The notes under the pieces: model-generated
Told to the model about the DNA's origin: nothing
What the model saw: only the letters and a program-made list of their open reading frames with translations
The model's database searches: none
Origin: Acanthosoma haemorrhoidale
Taxonomy: Eukaryota > Arthropoda > Insecta > Hemiptera > Acanthosomatidae
DNA length: 64,000 nucleotides
Assembly (NCBI GenBank): GCA_930367205.1
Contig: OV884015.1
Location: 80,677,341-80,741,340 of the forward strand
Direction: 5' to 3'
Position numbers and translations under genes: made by a program
Part shown: positions 43,160 to 55,450 of the stretch, piece after piece
Numbering within the stretch: the first letter of the stretch is position 1
How the letters are laid out: each line of letters starts with the position of its first letter

Positions 43160-44048
43160 CACTGAAGTCAATGCTTATTTACACATAAATATATAAATGA
43201 GTGCACAAAGAGCTCTTACACAGGCCGAGTCAGTTTGTAACGTTATCAGCAGCAGACTGGGAATCTTAAACATCAGTGTAAACGCCAGGAAGACCGACTG
43301 CGTAATCTTTTCCCACCAAAAGGGGAAAAAATCCTTGCCAAAATCGTATAGCATAGGAGGGCAAGACAACTCTCCAGCTTTCTCAATTCACTATCTGGGT
43401 ATAAAAATGGATAGGCATCTCCATTTCTCTACTCATTTTAGTAATAAAATAGAAAAAGTACGAAAAAGGTCTTACCGGCTATCGCACTACTAATTTCACC
43501 CAGCCTGTCGCTTCGTCTCAAACTGATGAGCTATAAATGTGTCCTCCGGCCAGCTCTGTTGTGCGGTTCCCTGCTATTTACCCACTTAACTGACAATACA
43601 GCCATATGTCTCCAACATTTCCAGAATGGGATCATGCGAAAAGTGGTCCGACATAACTCTCTCGAGAGGTTAAAGAACGCTGACTTGGGTGTGCCGTCGG
43701 TGGGTGAGTTCATCCGCCGGAAACATATCAAGTTTTTTGACTCGTAGCACCTAACCAACCCAGTGTTTAACACTATGACCCCACTACCTCTCCCCCATCG
43801 ATGGCAACAGGCTGTCGGGGAAAACTAGGTTAAGAACTAGTATGTAAGTTAGTTTTAAGTTTGATTGTACTTGTTTATTCAATTATATAAATTTTATAAA
43901 ATACCGAAACCTGTATATAATGTAGCGATGCTACAGGAAATTTGTAACAGGAAAGTAATTTGTTAATAGATTTGCCTGAGGATCTAAAAATATATAGAAT
44001 TATCTGTAAATTTAAAGGGGCTATGAAAAAAAAAAAAAAAAAAAAAAT
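43160..44048 (+). mobile_element. LINE J1 copy, 5'-truncated
   Basis: From about 43197 the sequence encodes the RT thumb and C-terminal region and then the J1 3' UTR with poly(A) at 44026-44047. LNISVNARKTDCVIF and HYLGIKMDRHLHFSTHF are at 43197-43493. CVLRPALLCGSLLFTHL, LQHFQNGIMRKVVRH and PSVGEFIRRKHIKFFDS are at 43526-43747, with an intervening stop and shift near 43490. Identity to 28650-29236 is high. A target duplication was not recognised, and the left limit is approximate. Confidence 0.8.
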
Positions 44049-44234
44049 TGTTTATTGTTAACTCTTAGTGGACTCTCGCTACTGAACCGAGATCTCAATC
44101 CCTTCACTCAACCTTCAAATAATCCCTCCTATTAAAAGGCTCCCTTTCATTCCTATAAATTCAATGTTATTTTATTTTTCCCCAATTCCTCTTTTCAAAT
44201 TTCGAGAGCTTTGAAAAAAAAAATGTTTATTGTT
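44049..44234 (+). mobile_element. Short LINE-tail insertion with 11-bp target duplication
   Basis: TGTTTATTGTT at 44049-44059 and 44224-44234 encloses 164 bp starting AACTCTTAGTGGACTCTCGC and ending in poly(A). The start, GTGGACTCTC(A/G)C(C/T)ACTGAACCG, is shared with the insert at 19604. It stands directly after the J1 poly(A), so it landed at the 3' edge of that copy. Confidence 0.8.
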
Positions 44235-44550
44235 GTATCCTTGTAAAAAAAAAATCCTCAGATAGCATATACGAAAAAATATATATGTTGACATAGAAAA
44301 ACAATATTCTATTACTATAATATTCAAATTATGGTATAATGAAAAAAATCGTAAAACGTGTACTCAGGTTTCTGAGGTAGATTGAGTGGGGGGGGGGACA
44401 AGAGAAGTTCTGACACGAAGAGCTGTCCGGTGCAGCAGCCTTGGTAATTTACCTCGGATGTTGCTCTATCCAACTTGGCCAGATCTTGCCCTACAGCTTG
44501 ATGAGCTTAATTTAACTTCATCATAATCTTTCATTACTTTAAAACGATGC
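44235..44550. other. No recognisable gene
   Basis: AT-rich with a G run at 44389-44397 and a GC-richer patch to 44500. Nothing is assignable. Confidence 0.4.
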
Positions 44551-45410
44551 TGTAGCGACCGATAACTACATAAGATAAATCACCCAATACTCTACTGTAA
44601 ACAAATGTAAATAACATGAACAAAATATATTGTAGACAAATGTAAATAACATGAACAAAATATAAATCATTGTAAATGTGTTGAGCAATATAAAATGCGG
44701 GGTGCCAAGTAGTTACATAAGATGGGTCACAGCTGTCAGCCAGGTATGCCAAATGAGGCCCTAGAAGACCCGCAGCCCTAACAGCTGGCGCCCATCCTTT
44801 CCCAGAGGAAAAAGAAGTCATTCACCATTAGTTACACCAATCTTAATGGTTATTGGCTAAGGACAAGGCTGGCCAGGTACTTAAGGCGGCGGTCTAGCCT
44901 CTCTAAATCATTCTCTCCTGGCAACTACTCACTGGCTTGAGGCTCCCCCCTTGAACTCTGAAAACCTGACTGCTTCTTTATGAAAAACCTCTACATCTCT
45001 TTTCTCCTAACCTCGCTATGTTTTATTCCGGCGTCGTCAGACCCCACACTTTCCTAGTGGGAAACTCTGCCTTCGTCTCGCTAAATCTAGCACCTCCTTG
45101 GGAGAGACCTCTTTCTAGTGGACAACGGTTGTCGCGGCCCTGCAAACTGTTCAAGCAGTGTCTCCCGTGACAATTCAGTCTGCCTCTCTCCGGTTCACAC
45201 TCGCCTATAGCATCCGGACGGATTTCGCCTACCCTCAGATACCGATTGTAAATTCGTGGTCATTCCAATACCACAAACTACCTACCAACCTACCCTATAG
45301 TCAGATAGTAGCGCCGTCATGAAACGGTTGTCCAGGTTATAAACTTAAACAACCCTCACTTGTCACCAGGGGCTAGGGTAACCAGGCACCCTCCTCGTGA
45401 CGACCCGACA
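44551..45410 (+). mobile_element. Solo LTR-T copy, full length
   Basis: 860 bp from TGTAGCGACCGATAACTACA to CGTGACGACCCGACA. The flanking pentamers are GATGC (44546-44550) and GATTC (45411-45415), a 5-bp duplication with one mismatch. Two 35-bp tandem units (ACAAATGTAAATAACATGAA...) lie at about 44590-44660. Possible poly(A) signals are weak. It matches the split minus-strand copy at 26638-29398 over its whole length. Confidence 0.87.
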
Positions 45411-46616
45411 GATTCTCGTGCGTTTATTTATAGATTAATTGGACGAAATTAATAGTTAAAGACATTTGGGGCTCAGTAATGAACTTTTGATAGAATAATA
45501 TTGGTTCTGAAGTTAAGAAACCAAAGAGAAAAACTCTTTTGGAAAGCATTGTTTCAGAATTCCAAAGAATAAGTACTTAAAATTAAAAAAAAAATATGCG
45601 TGTGTTTTAGAACACAGCTATGTTTTCGTCAACGTTACCATAATATAACCCTCTTGAAGAATACTTCTAAAAAACCTTATTAAAGAGAGTTCTTAAATAT
45701 AATTGATATTTTACACTATAAACAATAACATTTTGTCAGGTATTATCAACTTTATTTTAATGCCCAAATTGCTAACCATCCAATATTTGTTTACTAATAT
45801 TTGAACACAAAAGAAACAAATTTAGCACGGCTCATTAATTTATGTTGTATATTATTTCGTAAAATGTTTGCTGAGGTATATTTATTGTTATGTTTTTTTT
45901 AACTAGGAAATAATCATTTATTGACTATATTAGGAGCTATACCTAAAAAAGTGTTCACGTCTAAACCGAACAGCTGCTCTGAAAATATTTATAGACACAG
46001 ATTTAATGAATGAATTGTAATAACAGTCCGCAAAAATCCCAACACATATTACTTATTATTGATCAGAATTGAGTTGGATCCCATGTGAGACAAAAATATT
46101 TTTTGTGGTTGGTTTTTTTTTATCTTAATTAATTAGAATTAAAATATGCCTCTAGACCGAATACAGGTAGAGTTATAGTTGCGAACACGGCATAAATTAC
46201 AGGTTTGATGACTTTTTGAGGATGTAGTTCTGTTTTGTATTAAAACAGGAGTACACACATATTCTTGATACGGACGTTGAGATAATATAATCGGAAATTA
46301 TAGTCAAAAATATATTTCATTAATAATAATTGAATAATTATTGACACTCGATAATAATTTTTTATATATATGGCTATGCAGTTCATGTCGTGCGGTCATT
46401 ATATTGTATCTCTATGTAAAGTTTTAGGTATCTAGCTTGAACAGAGTAAGCTCTGTACAAGGACTGGAACAGACATACAGAAAGACATATTGATAAGGTT
46501 TAGAAAACATAGTATAGAATCCTTATACCAGAAACTCTGTTACACCCTATAGTCGAAATATCGTTTATATAACCTACGCAGGATTACTTGGAATAGGCAC
46601 AAATGAGAAATTAAAC
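45411..46616. other. No recognisable gene
   Basis: Very AT-rich; nothing coding or repeated seen. Confidence 0.4.
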
Positions 46617-47345
46617 TTAACCCCCTTAAAACAGGGGCAATAGTATTTACCAAAAGTAGACCAATATCACCCCACCATTTATTCTTGAGCATTTCTGAAC
46701 AACCCTGATCCTATTCCATTAGTAATTTAAGATCGCTCCTTCCCATTCACGAACCACTTAAACAGTAAATGCAAAAAAAAACTAAAAATCTGATTAGTAA
46801 AATGTCACCCTACTTCCACGAAAAGTCAAAAGCGATACTTGAAAACAAATTAAGCAGTGATCTGCCCTAGATTGACATATGCTGCACCGGTTTGGAGATA
46901 TATTTTTACTTTAAATTACAGGAAATTGGAGGGTGTTAAAAAAATAGCTTTTTGCATCATTAAAAACTACTCTCGATACACTATGGTAACAGACACAATT
47001 ACCCATAATCCAGTAGCATGTTCACACCGAGAAAGAGCATTTCTTTTTTCTAGCTTCCATATGCTTAAACTCATCACATTAAGCATTATCTCAAAAGATA
47101 CATCCACAAATGTGCAAAACATATATTGTCGGAATAACCTAAAACATATAATTTTGTCAACTTATCTCTTTTATATTTTATTAAGTATTATTATAATTTT
47201 ATTTTATTTTTGTTTTATTATGTTGGTTTTTGTTACTGCTGAGAATTTCATCTTTTATTACTGGTATGGGATGAATGAGATCATTTATCTGTATTATTAT
47301 TGCCTTATAAAAAGCAGATTGTAATTATTGCACAATAAAGAATAA
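46617..47345 (+). pseudogene. Degraded LINE ORF2 C-terminal fragment
   Basis: Early part: LNPLKTGAIVFTKSRPISP (near 46617-46675), like the L.INP.KT..I.F block after RT. Later, from 46857, CPRLTYAAPVWRYIF, LEGVKKIAFCIIKNYSRYTM and SHRERAFLFSSFHM. This order fits the C-terminal region of Jockey/I-type ORF2 with several frameshifts. It ends in AT-rich sequence with AATAAAGAATAAA and a (TA)n run at 47344-47361, perhaps the original 3' end. The family is different from J1 and J2. Confidence 0.45.
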
Positions 47346-48533
47346 ATATATATATATATATTACCGGTAAAAAAAATTGCTGAGTACTTGGTGATCAAAG
47401 TATGTTATAGTTTGATTTGGGCTTATGAGCAGAATTATAAAATATGTAAATAATAAAACCTAAAATCCTGGTACTTTTTAAAAAAATTATCTTTAATTAT
47501 TTTTCAATGCATACCTGTTTATTACATTCATAATCAGCGTTCCACAATATTATCACTGCACACTGAATGCTTTCTTTTTTTTCTACAGTCCTGTAAATGA
47601 TTCCTTTGTCATTTTTGTCAGTTGTTTTCACCTTTATTTATGAAATATCTCTTTGAAAAAGACTGGCAATGGAAAATTGATTGTGTGGTAAGTATGAACA
47701 AAACAGACGGCCTAGTAGTTCTTCCATATGACATAAAATCAATTGGATGACCTCTTATACATCACCTTTTCAAACTTTCTTCTCCAGACAATTTCTTTGT
47801 TGACGCGAAACAAAAGTCCCTTGCTCGAAATAGGTTACAATGTCTTATTCAAGGTGGGTGAAATATTCTGTTCCTGTTTAGTGATGAAACAATCATTCAA
47901 TAGGTCTTTTATTGACAAATACTCTTTATTGGGCTATAATTACAATCTGCCTTTTATAAGGCAATCAGTAATTGCGATAAACGCTCTCATTCATACCATA
48001 TTTACAATTCATCATTCACTCACTCATTCATACAATATTTGGTCTTTTAGAACTAAGCATTATTTACATAATTAACGAATGAGTAAAGAAGCAAGTAATA
48101 AAATAAATTGTTGTTATTGACGAATATCAAGTAAAAGGACCCTTCTCTTACACGAAGTAATTTATTCTTTTTGATAATATTGAGCCTGTTATACTTTCGG
48201 AGTCATGACTGGCAACATACTTTTGTTTTAAATAGTCAATGATGTACCTCCGAGGCAGTTAGATGGTACGAAGAAAATTATTTTTTGGCCCTTAACATGT
48301 ACAAAGCAGCAAATAAGGGTTGATAGATCATTGATATATTACCAATGTTTTAATGGTGGGAGACTTAAATAAAACGATAATAATCACATTAAAATTATTC
48401 AATGGCTTGTACTACATTTGACTTACTTCTTATTTATTCCAAAAACTCCAGCCGTTTGTCTACAGATTTGCGAAGTTTATAAAATACTTCACACCATTGG
48501 GCTCGGAGACATTGTTTGATTATCCGAATGTGC
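47346..48533. other. No recognisable gene
   Basis: AT-rich. A plus-strand ORF of 110 codons at 47743-48075 is hydrophobic and aromatic-rich without recognisable motifs. I do not support it as a gene. Confidence 0.35.
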
Positions 48534-48650
48534 CTCAGTTAGGCGGTTTACACGGTCTTTATCCAGATCGCAGATCTTGTCCTATAAAACGATATCTATA
48601 ACTACCGCCTGGCATGTAGGACTAGGGTGCCTCCTGTGCCCCCACCGATT
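48534..48650 (+). repeat. Dispersed repeat RepA, copy 2
   Basis: Contains CAGTTAGGCGGTTTACACGG, CGATATCTATAACTACCGCC and TGGCATGTAGGACTAGGGTG. It matches the complement of 12260-12370 closely and 54520-54640 more distantly. Confidence 0.6.
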
Positions 48651-51600
48651 CCGAGGAGTGTGATCTGCTCTGTTCCTTGTACTATCTCAGGTTCGCTTCT
48701 GGGTGCTCCCTGAATGAGTTTAACCATTCAAACAACGACGTTAATGGCCCGAAGGTCTTTTCCCAGAACAAAGCTCCAAATAACAACTAGACAAACCATT
48801 GGGATTCAAAACACTGGTGTTATTAACATTATACACATCTTCACGATAAATTATCAGTATCCTGTGATAACGCCTATTGCTAACAACCTCTGTATTGGAT
48901 TCTATATAAATCAGAGAAATAGATAGAAAAAAACATAATAATATAATATGTAGTTTAAAAATACTACAGCATTTACTTCGGCTTTAAAAAGTGTGAAATT
49001 GGCAGTTATTTCACAAAACTAGTAAATTAAACTAATCATTATAATAGTTAAATAATTAAACAATGATGAAATTGAGGACAAAATAATTCTGAATGCTGTT
49101 ATTACACAATAGTTAGTTTCCAATACCAGTTTTAAACCAAGGCTCGGTTCTGTTCACTGCGTTAAATCTTTAATTTTTGTAAATTCTATTATAATTCTTA
49201 AAATAATCACTATGAGTAAATAAATAATTATATATTTCTCCGCGTGGTCTACAAACATTCCTATGGTATCTAGTCTAAGGGAGTAATTGACCGTTGAGTG
49301 GAGGTTGAAAACCTCGGTGGTCTGAGAGGAAGTTTGTCGTGGAAGTTGGCAGTTAGGGTTACAGTAGGGGTGTGATAGTGCTTTGAAAGTGCTTTAGGGA
49401 TAGTTAACATAGCTGTTTATATAGGCTTGTCTTCACAGGTGTACATATATCAAGTTATTTAATTTAGCTTTGAAGAGATCTCTATTTTTACCAGTCTGTC
49501 TGTAACCATAAAATGAAAAAAAACAAATAAATTCAACATACATAAAATCAATACATATATCGTCAAAAAAGGCCTACTTTTAATTAAAAATGAGCTGACG
49601 CAAGGTAAAAAAATTTCATAGTTTAAATATAGATGTGATGACCATTCGTTATTCCGAATAAGTGAATGTTTTATTGAAAATCATTCGGGATCAAGCAGCG
49701 TAAAAAATCTAAAAGCTAACTTCAAAAATTCGAGTTACATTATAAATTTTATCAATACTGATTATCAATATTGATCAACTACTCTGGTGGTAATAAATTA
49801 TTTAAGGTTTTTAATAACACCACTCTCCTCTCTAGTTCCGCATAGGTTTCAATGGTCACTGATTGCTGTGCAGCCCTTATGGAAGGCAGACAAGGCTGTT
49901 GAAAGCTCTTGGCAATTAAAAAAAAAGCTTATGAAGAAAAACGAACATTAGGTAAAACTTAAACTATACTTTCTCTACCAGTTTAACACCTCATTTAATA
50001 GTAATATAAATTATACATAATTTAAATATTTTGTTTAAGCTCAAGATCGATTGTTAATTTTTTCAGGAACCTATTCTTGTGAATAGCATTCGTTTCTAGA
50101 TAAATTATAACAGCTTGTTTCCTTACACCGGTATTCTGGTTATACTACACCGGTATTCTGGTTATCAACTAAAATATAAAGTAATTATACTTTATACTAA
50201 TTGTTTTTTGTATGAAACAATATTTTTTTTATTTTGAATGCTAGCCTTTCCCATATTTATTTTTTTAATTTCTTCCTTGCTTAACCGTATAATTTCTACA
50301 ACTGAGTTTGCTGTGAATATAAACGTGAACCAGACATACTGCTTTTGTCTTGTTTTTTTGTTCCAAATTCACCTCCATATTCAACGGGGAATTGGATCAT
50401 GATTAGGCCTAGGGTGGATTTTCTCGAGAAGGGAAAACAACACAATTAGGAAAAGTTATTAATTCGCTAACTTTTTTTCTCATTAAACTAATTATGATTT
50501 AAATGAGGCCTCTATTTTAAACAGAAAAGTTAACTAACTCGAGATTCCCAGAGTTAGGAAGGCAAACAGACGTTTGCAGTACTTGGTAACTACCAGCTCA
50601 AGTTACGGTTTAATGTGACAAAGCGCAATGACTGAAACCAGCCAACTGTCAAAAGTTACTTAGTACTATTTGATCAATTCAACTTAAATCAAATTGTGTA
50701 ACTAATTATACAACCTACAAGCCATAATTCCTCAATATTAATTAGTGCCACAATACGTTAATCAATAGATGTATAGATATTTTATTATGTCCTTTTATGG
50801 TACGCGTATTTTATCAACAATGTATTATAAATATGTTTTGCTTAGTTGTAGAGAAATAATCAAGAGGTAAAATTGTACACATTTCAAGAAATCGCTATAG
50901 CGAAAAAGGATATAAGCTTCGGAATTAGATGACAGAAAGGTGACAAGTGGAATTTAAATATTTGAAATGGACAATACTAGTGGAGAATAAGGTGGCTTAA
51001 TTTCCACAAGTTAGACGCTGTAGTGAGGAAAGGCTTAATAAAGGAAATTCGCTGATTGCAATGTAGCATTCTCGGCACTTCTAGGGATCTCGCGGGAGTG
51101 AAAGTGTATTTAACTTTAAGGAGAGTGAATGTAGTGAGATCTTTGATAAAATCTTGCAAAGATCAAGGAAGGAATATCAAGGAAGGTGTTATTTGGGGGA
51201 ATTCTCGTGATCCAGAAAATAAATCTTAAGAAAGCTCAATGGACAAGTATAATACGGAATGGTGGTCTCAAACATCACGAACCTGTTCTTATTAGAAATA
51301 TTAAGAGGGAACATAACTATAAACACCAGGGTGATTACACCAGCGCAATAAACTGAAAAGGTTACGGTTGGTACTAATCGAGGGAAGGACTAAACTCAAA
51401 AACATAATTCACAGGGTGTTGGTCATCGAAACCCTTAAGCTGAATTCTAAACGGTCAGTTACTCTTAGAATATCTTTAACCGTTGAAATATTCAATACAT
51501 ACATTAGTGCATTGGGGTGTAAATGAGCGAATGATGTAGGACAATGTTATGGTAATGGAAAATGATTAAATACATAAAACAGTACATTATGGTGAATTAT

Positions 51601-52689
51601 CTTTTCCTCCATAAACTGTTCACTATGGCCTTAACTTAACACCCTGTAATTAATATTTACAATCCTACATATACTATATATACAGCTGAGCTCCACACTT
51701 AGCAACACATGCTTGCTTAATGATCCCTAAACCTTTCCTTCCATCTCAAGTTCTCTTTCTTTCACTTGCTACCAAGTGGGGGAGGTGGTTCATCAAAATT
51801 TTATCTTCCTTGGTACACTGTGACAAATAGAAAATAATAAATTGATAAAAGTAAGGATTAGTCCGGTGGGCATTGGTAACTCTGATTAAGGTCCTATGTG
51901 CGCAATTTAACATTTACGTGTAAAACAAATTGGGTTTATGTAAATAATTCTTTAAGTCGTACGCTATGTCATGAAATCTTAGACATCCCAGTCTTCGAAG
52001 TAACTGCATCTGGTGGGGTCGCCAAATGTAACTCTTAGTGGTACATGAGACTGCCGAGAAACTAGCTAAAATTTATTAAGGTGCGATGAAACCTAAAATT
52101 GGTAGTATTGAATCCAAAATAATGTTAAAGATTTAATTAGTTTTTAAGCTAAACATATTTAAGGTCGATGTCAACGAAATCAACCCCACATGACTCTCCA
52201 AAGTGGACCTGGCCAGAATAATAAAGTAAATCACATGTGTATGCTTGAAACTAAAGAAACTGACTTTAACTAATCTTGAATGGACATTAAATAATTCACT
52301 GAATAACCTAACTGGAAAAGATACTTCAAAAGTTATTTTATCCTTTTTTATATCTAGTAGCTATTGACTAACAGATCCTGTGGGTCACACGGGAATATCA
52401 AGTGGCACAAAGTGTCAGCGGTTTATCAGAGACGTGATGAAACTTCGTCGATAAATAATAGCCGAGCTAAGATACCCGGCCAGGCTTCCTCGATAAATGG
52501 CTCATCCGAGGCAGCGTCCCCTTAGCTCATGATCTTTTCGCTTCCACATCATAGCAAATTTTTAACGACAATATTTGATTTATCTTAATGTCTTCTAAAG
52601 TTTTATTTTTATACCCGTATAATACATTGCAAGTTTGTTTGTTCAAATATTAGCGTAAATAGTGATATTGCTGTTCATATGATTTTATA
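48651..52689. other. No recognisable gene
   Basis: Long AT-rich stretch. A 20-bp direct repeat (TACACCGGTATTCTGGTTAT) occurs twice in tandem at about 50125-50164. ORFs at 48714-48926 and 50977-51159 carry no motif. A GC-richer patch lies at 52430-52550. Otherwise empty. Confidence 0.4.
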
Positions 52690-53030
52690 ACCCAACCTGT
52701 CGCTTCGTCTCAAACTGATAAATGTGTCCTCCGGCCAGCTCTGCTGTACGGTGCCCCGCTATTTACCCACTTGACTGGCAATTCAGCCAAATGTATCCAA
52801 CATGCGAAAAATGGTCGGACATACCTCTCTCGAGAGGTTAAAGAACGCTGACCTGCTCCCGTTGCTTGGTGTGCCGTCGGTGGGTGAGTTCATCCGCCGG
52901 AGACACATCAAGTTTTTTGACACTTTGCAGCACCAACCCAGTGTTTAACACTATGGCCCCACCACCTCGCCATCATCGTTGGCAACAGACTGTCAGGGAA
53001 GATTTGGGTTAAGAATTAGTATGCAAGTTA
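52690..53030 (+). pseudogene. LINE J1 copy, C-terminal part
   Basis: Nearly the same as 28636-28985 and 43500-43850: CVLRPALLYGAPLFTHL-type sequence, a deletion of about 20 bp in the LQHFQNG block, then LKNADLLPLLGVPSVGEFIR and the RHIKFFD end, followed by the start of the 3' UTR (TTAAGAATTAGTATGCAAG). It stops abruptly at about 53030, where LTR-T-like sequence begins. Confidence 0.75.
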
Positions 53031-53475
53031 GTTGAGCACCTTGAACACTTCTCTCTCTCTCTGCACTGACGCTTGCTGCTCTACTGAAACCATGGTCTTC
53101 TCATTCAACTACCTCTGCATCTCTCTCTCCTAACCTTGCTATGTTTTATTCCGGCGTTGTCAGCCCCCAAACCTTCCTAGTGGGAATCCCGGCCTACGTC
53201 TCGCTAAAACTAGCAGCTCCTTGGGAGAGACCTCTCTCTCTTGGACGACGGTTCCCGTGATCCTACAAACTTACCTAGTAGCGTCTCTCACAGCAATCCA
53301 GTCTGCTTATCTCCGGTTCACACTCGCCTGAACATAGTGCTTTGTTGGGGGACACCTTCTAACATCTTATGGAGTCAGATCAAAACGAATTAAGCTTCCC
53401 GCCGACTAGGCCGGCAGCCAAGGTGAAAGACCACAGGTCCACTCACTTATCTCTTTCTAGGCACTCGCCGGACAG
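53031..53475 (+). mobile_element. LTR-T-like fragment inside a J1 LINE
   Basis: 53100-53390 matches 44990-45200 (CTAACCTTGCTATGTTTTAT, CTCCTTGGGAGAGACCTC, CTCCGGTTCACACTCGCCT) and the GGAGTCAGAT segment of the 30021 and 58135 copies. The first part of the LTR is missing. The end GGCACTCGCCGGACA resembles the LTR-T terminus only loosely, so this may be a sister family. Confidence 0.65.
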
Positions 53476-53590
53476 GTTGTAGTGACCCTAGCCCGTGGCG
53501 GGCGTCTCCGCCCCACCTTAGGGGCTCATATATCTGAGCCCGGCAATATATAATCATTTGTAAATTTAATGGGGCTATAAAAGAAGAAAA
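53476..53590 (+). repeat. Junk junction and J1 3' tail end
   Basis: 53545-53590 (TAATCATTTGTAAATTTAAT, GGGGCTATAAAAG) is the last part of the J1 3' UTR with a weak A-rich tail. It therefore belongs to the LINE whose ORF part ends at 53030. Between 53476 and 53540 lies GC-rich sequence of unknown origin starting TGTAGTGACC, the same ten bases that open the solo LTR at 30021. Confidence 0.55.
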
Positions 53591-54519
53591 CAAAAAGAAA
53601 TATATTGCTGTTCACGTGATTCTTAAAGGAATGTGAATAATACCGTGAGATTAGCGGAATATGTTTCTTGGTAAATAAACGTACCATTCTTATTTTGACT
53701 AGAAAATGAGGTTGGTGCCCTACAGATAACAAGCAGATCATACCTTTAACTTGAACACAAGGGTGTTGTTATACGTGTAACTCACCGCATTGAGTAAATT
53801 TAATAACAAGATAGTTTGGCTGTAGGATCAAAGACTATGTAGCAATGCTTTTTGGCGCGTAAATAATGTTATGTGTGTAACTCATGTAAATTCGACTATT
53901 GCTTAGTGTCGTTGTCCGCAGTCGACAAAAGGTTGGCTGCGTATGATGGGTATCATCCATAAATTCAACCCTAAGCGTATCTTATCGTAAATTCTATTTT
54001 ACTATCTAAGTTCCTTCCATTGATTAACTTGACATTTACTTTTGGATTAGAATTGATTGGGACCAAATCAAATCATTATAATAAAATTTATTTAATTATA
54101 ACTTTACACCACTGGACTACGCTCAGAGTTTGATAGAGTAATAAAATACGGTAGTTTGAATAATTAAATTCCATCCCAAAAAAATTTTATTTAATAAAAT
54201 GAACTATTTGAATCATCAGACTCCAGCGTAGGGCGTGGTTCTCCAGATAAGGTAGGTGAAAAATATGTGTATCGATTGATAGGTAGTTAGTTACATATTT
54301 TCATACATTTTATCTGTTTATGTATGTTAAAATATATTAGTTCTGAGCACCGAACATAACAGTGTCCATCCTAATTGAAATTTGAATATGAAGATGGATA
54401 AAGAGAATGAAAAAAATAACATGAAGTGATGTACATTCGGTATTTCGGTACCAGACAGCGTGTGGTTATAAACCAGGCCCGGTACATAACGGTGTGTTGT
54501 ACCGATGCAGGCATCAAAG
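53591..54519. other. No recognisable gene
   Basis: AT-rich; minus ORFs at 53526-53741 and 54327-54539 have no motif. Confidence 0.4.
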
Positions 54520-54700
54520 TTAGGTGGTTTACACGGCACACCCTCTGATCATACCCGGTATTACACAAAACAGTATATGTAACCGCCTGACATGTAGGAA
54601 TGGCGTACTTATAAGGAGTCTGTGCACTGTTTGCCCTTTTAACCTTTTTAGGCTTGTATCGGTGGGCTCCCCAAAACGAAGTACAAAAACCATTGATGGC
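54520..54700 (+). repeat. Dispersed repeat RepA, copy 3
   Basis: Contains AGTTAGGTGGTTTACACGGC, AACCGCCTGACATGTAGGAA and TTGTATCGGTGGGCTCCCCA. It matches the complement of 12200-12370 and part of 48534-48650. The minus strand is open over 54371-54742 (123 codons), but copy 1 is not open, so this is not taken as a gene. Confidence 0.6.
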
Positions 54701-54915
54701 GCCGACATCAACCAAGCGGTGCTCAGTTTTAATATGTGGCATAAGTGCCTTTCAGGTCTTTATTTTTCATCGTTAAATGTTAACTTCCCCCCCCCCCTAA
54801 TCACTATAAAAATTGAGCCGTGACTGGGTCCTTGTACTGCATGCTTTGCATTGTGAGGAGTTTCTGACAAAATTACTAGTCTGATTACAGTTAAAAATAA
54901 ATGATGAAAAGGGGA

Positions 54916-55450
54916 CCAGGGGATGAGGCTCACCTTCGGGCCACACAAGGGACTTAAAGCTATCCTAAAACTAATCTTACATACCAACATAATCCTAGAG
55001 CGTTAACGCCTTGACAGCCTTCTGCCATCGACGGGGAAACGGAGGGGAGGGGGGAATATTGTTAATTACGGGGTTGGTAATGTATTGCAGCTACTCGAGG
55101 AATTTGATATGTCTACGGTGAATGAATTCATTCACCATGAGCAGCTCAAAATCAGTGAGCCCCATCACCTTGTAGAGCCTTTGTCAATGAAGCCAAGTAC
55201 ATTGTGTATCATTGTACTTGTATTGATTATATAACTTCTATGCCGATTCAGACCTTGTATAGAGTGTACCGATGATGCACAACATATAAAATGTAGTATG
55301 TAAATAGATTCGCCTAAGAATCTATAGTAAATAAAAGTTTTGTCATTTTTTTTAAGGGGATTGGGAGAAAAAAAAAAATCTTTGTGGAGCTCCCTGTTCC
55401 TTTGCTACTGGAATGAAGTATGAAGGACCACTTTCATGAGTATATCGTTT
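54916..55450 (-). mobile_element. LINE J1-related copy, minus strand, interrupted
   Basis: 54916-55147 and 55382-55450 match 35390-35700 in the same orientation (GCCATCGACGGGGAAACGGA, then GCTCCCTGTTCC and GGACCACTTTC), that is, the complement of the J1-type C-terminus and 3' UTR. The two parts are separated by a plus-strand J1 tail. Only the ORF C-terminus and part of the 3' UTR remain. Confidence 0.75.
55148..55381 (+). mobile_element. LINE J1 3' tail inserted into an opposite J1 copy
   Basis: This is the J1 3' UTR only: AGTGAGCCCCATCACCTTG near 55154, the GTAAATAGATTCGCCTAAG block, and GGGGATTGGGAG plus poly(A). AAAATC occurs on both sides (55148-55153 and before TTTGTGG at 55382) and is the probable target duplication, though the right copy merges with the A run. 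Confidence 0.75.

Noticed and set aside
47743..48075. 110-codon plus-strand ORF
   Set aside because: Low-complexity, aromatic-rich translation from AT-rich DNA, without splice or promoter context or any motif.
54371..54742. 123-codon minus-strand ORF
   Set aside because: It lies over dispersed repeat RepA; the other copies are not open in this frame.
54916..55381. Twin-priming inversion of one LINE copy
   Set aside because: The opposite-orientation J1 sequence continues on the far side of the plus-strand tail (55382-55450), so a nested insertion fits better than a 5' inversion.
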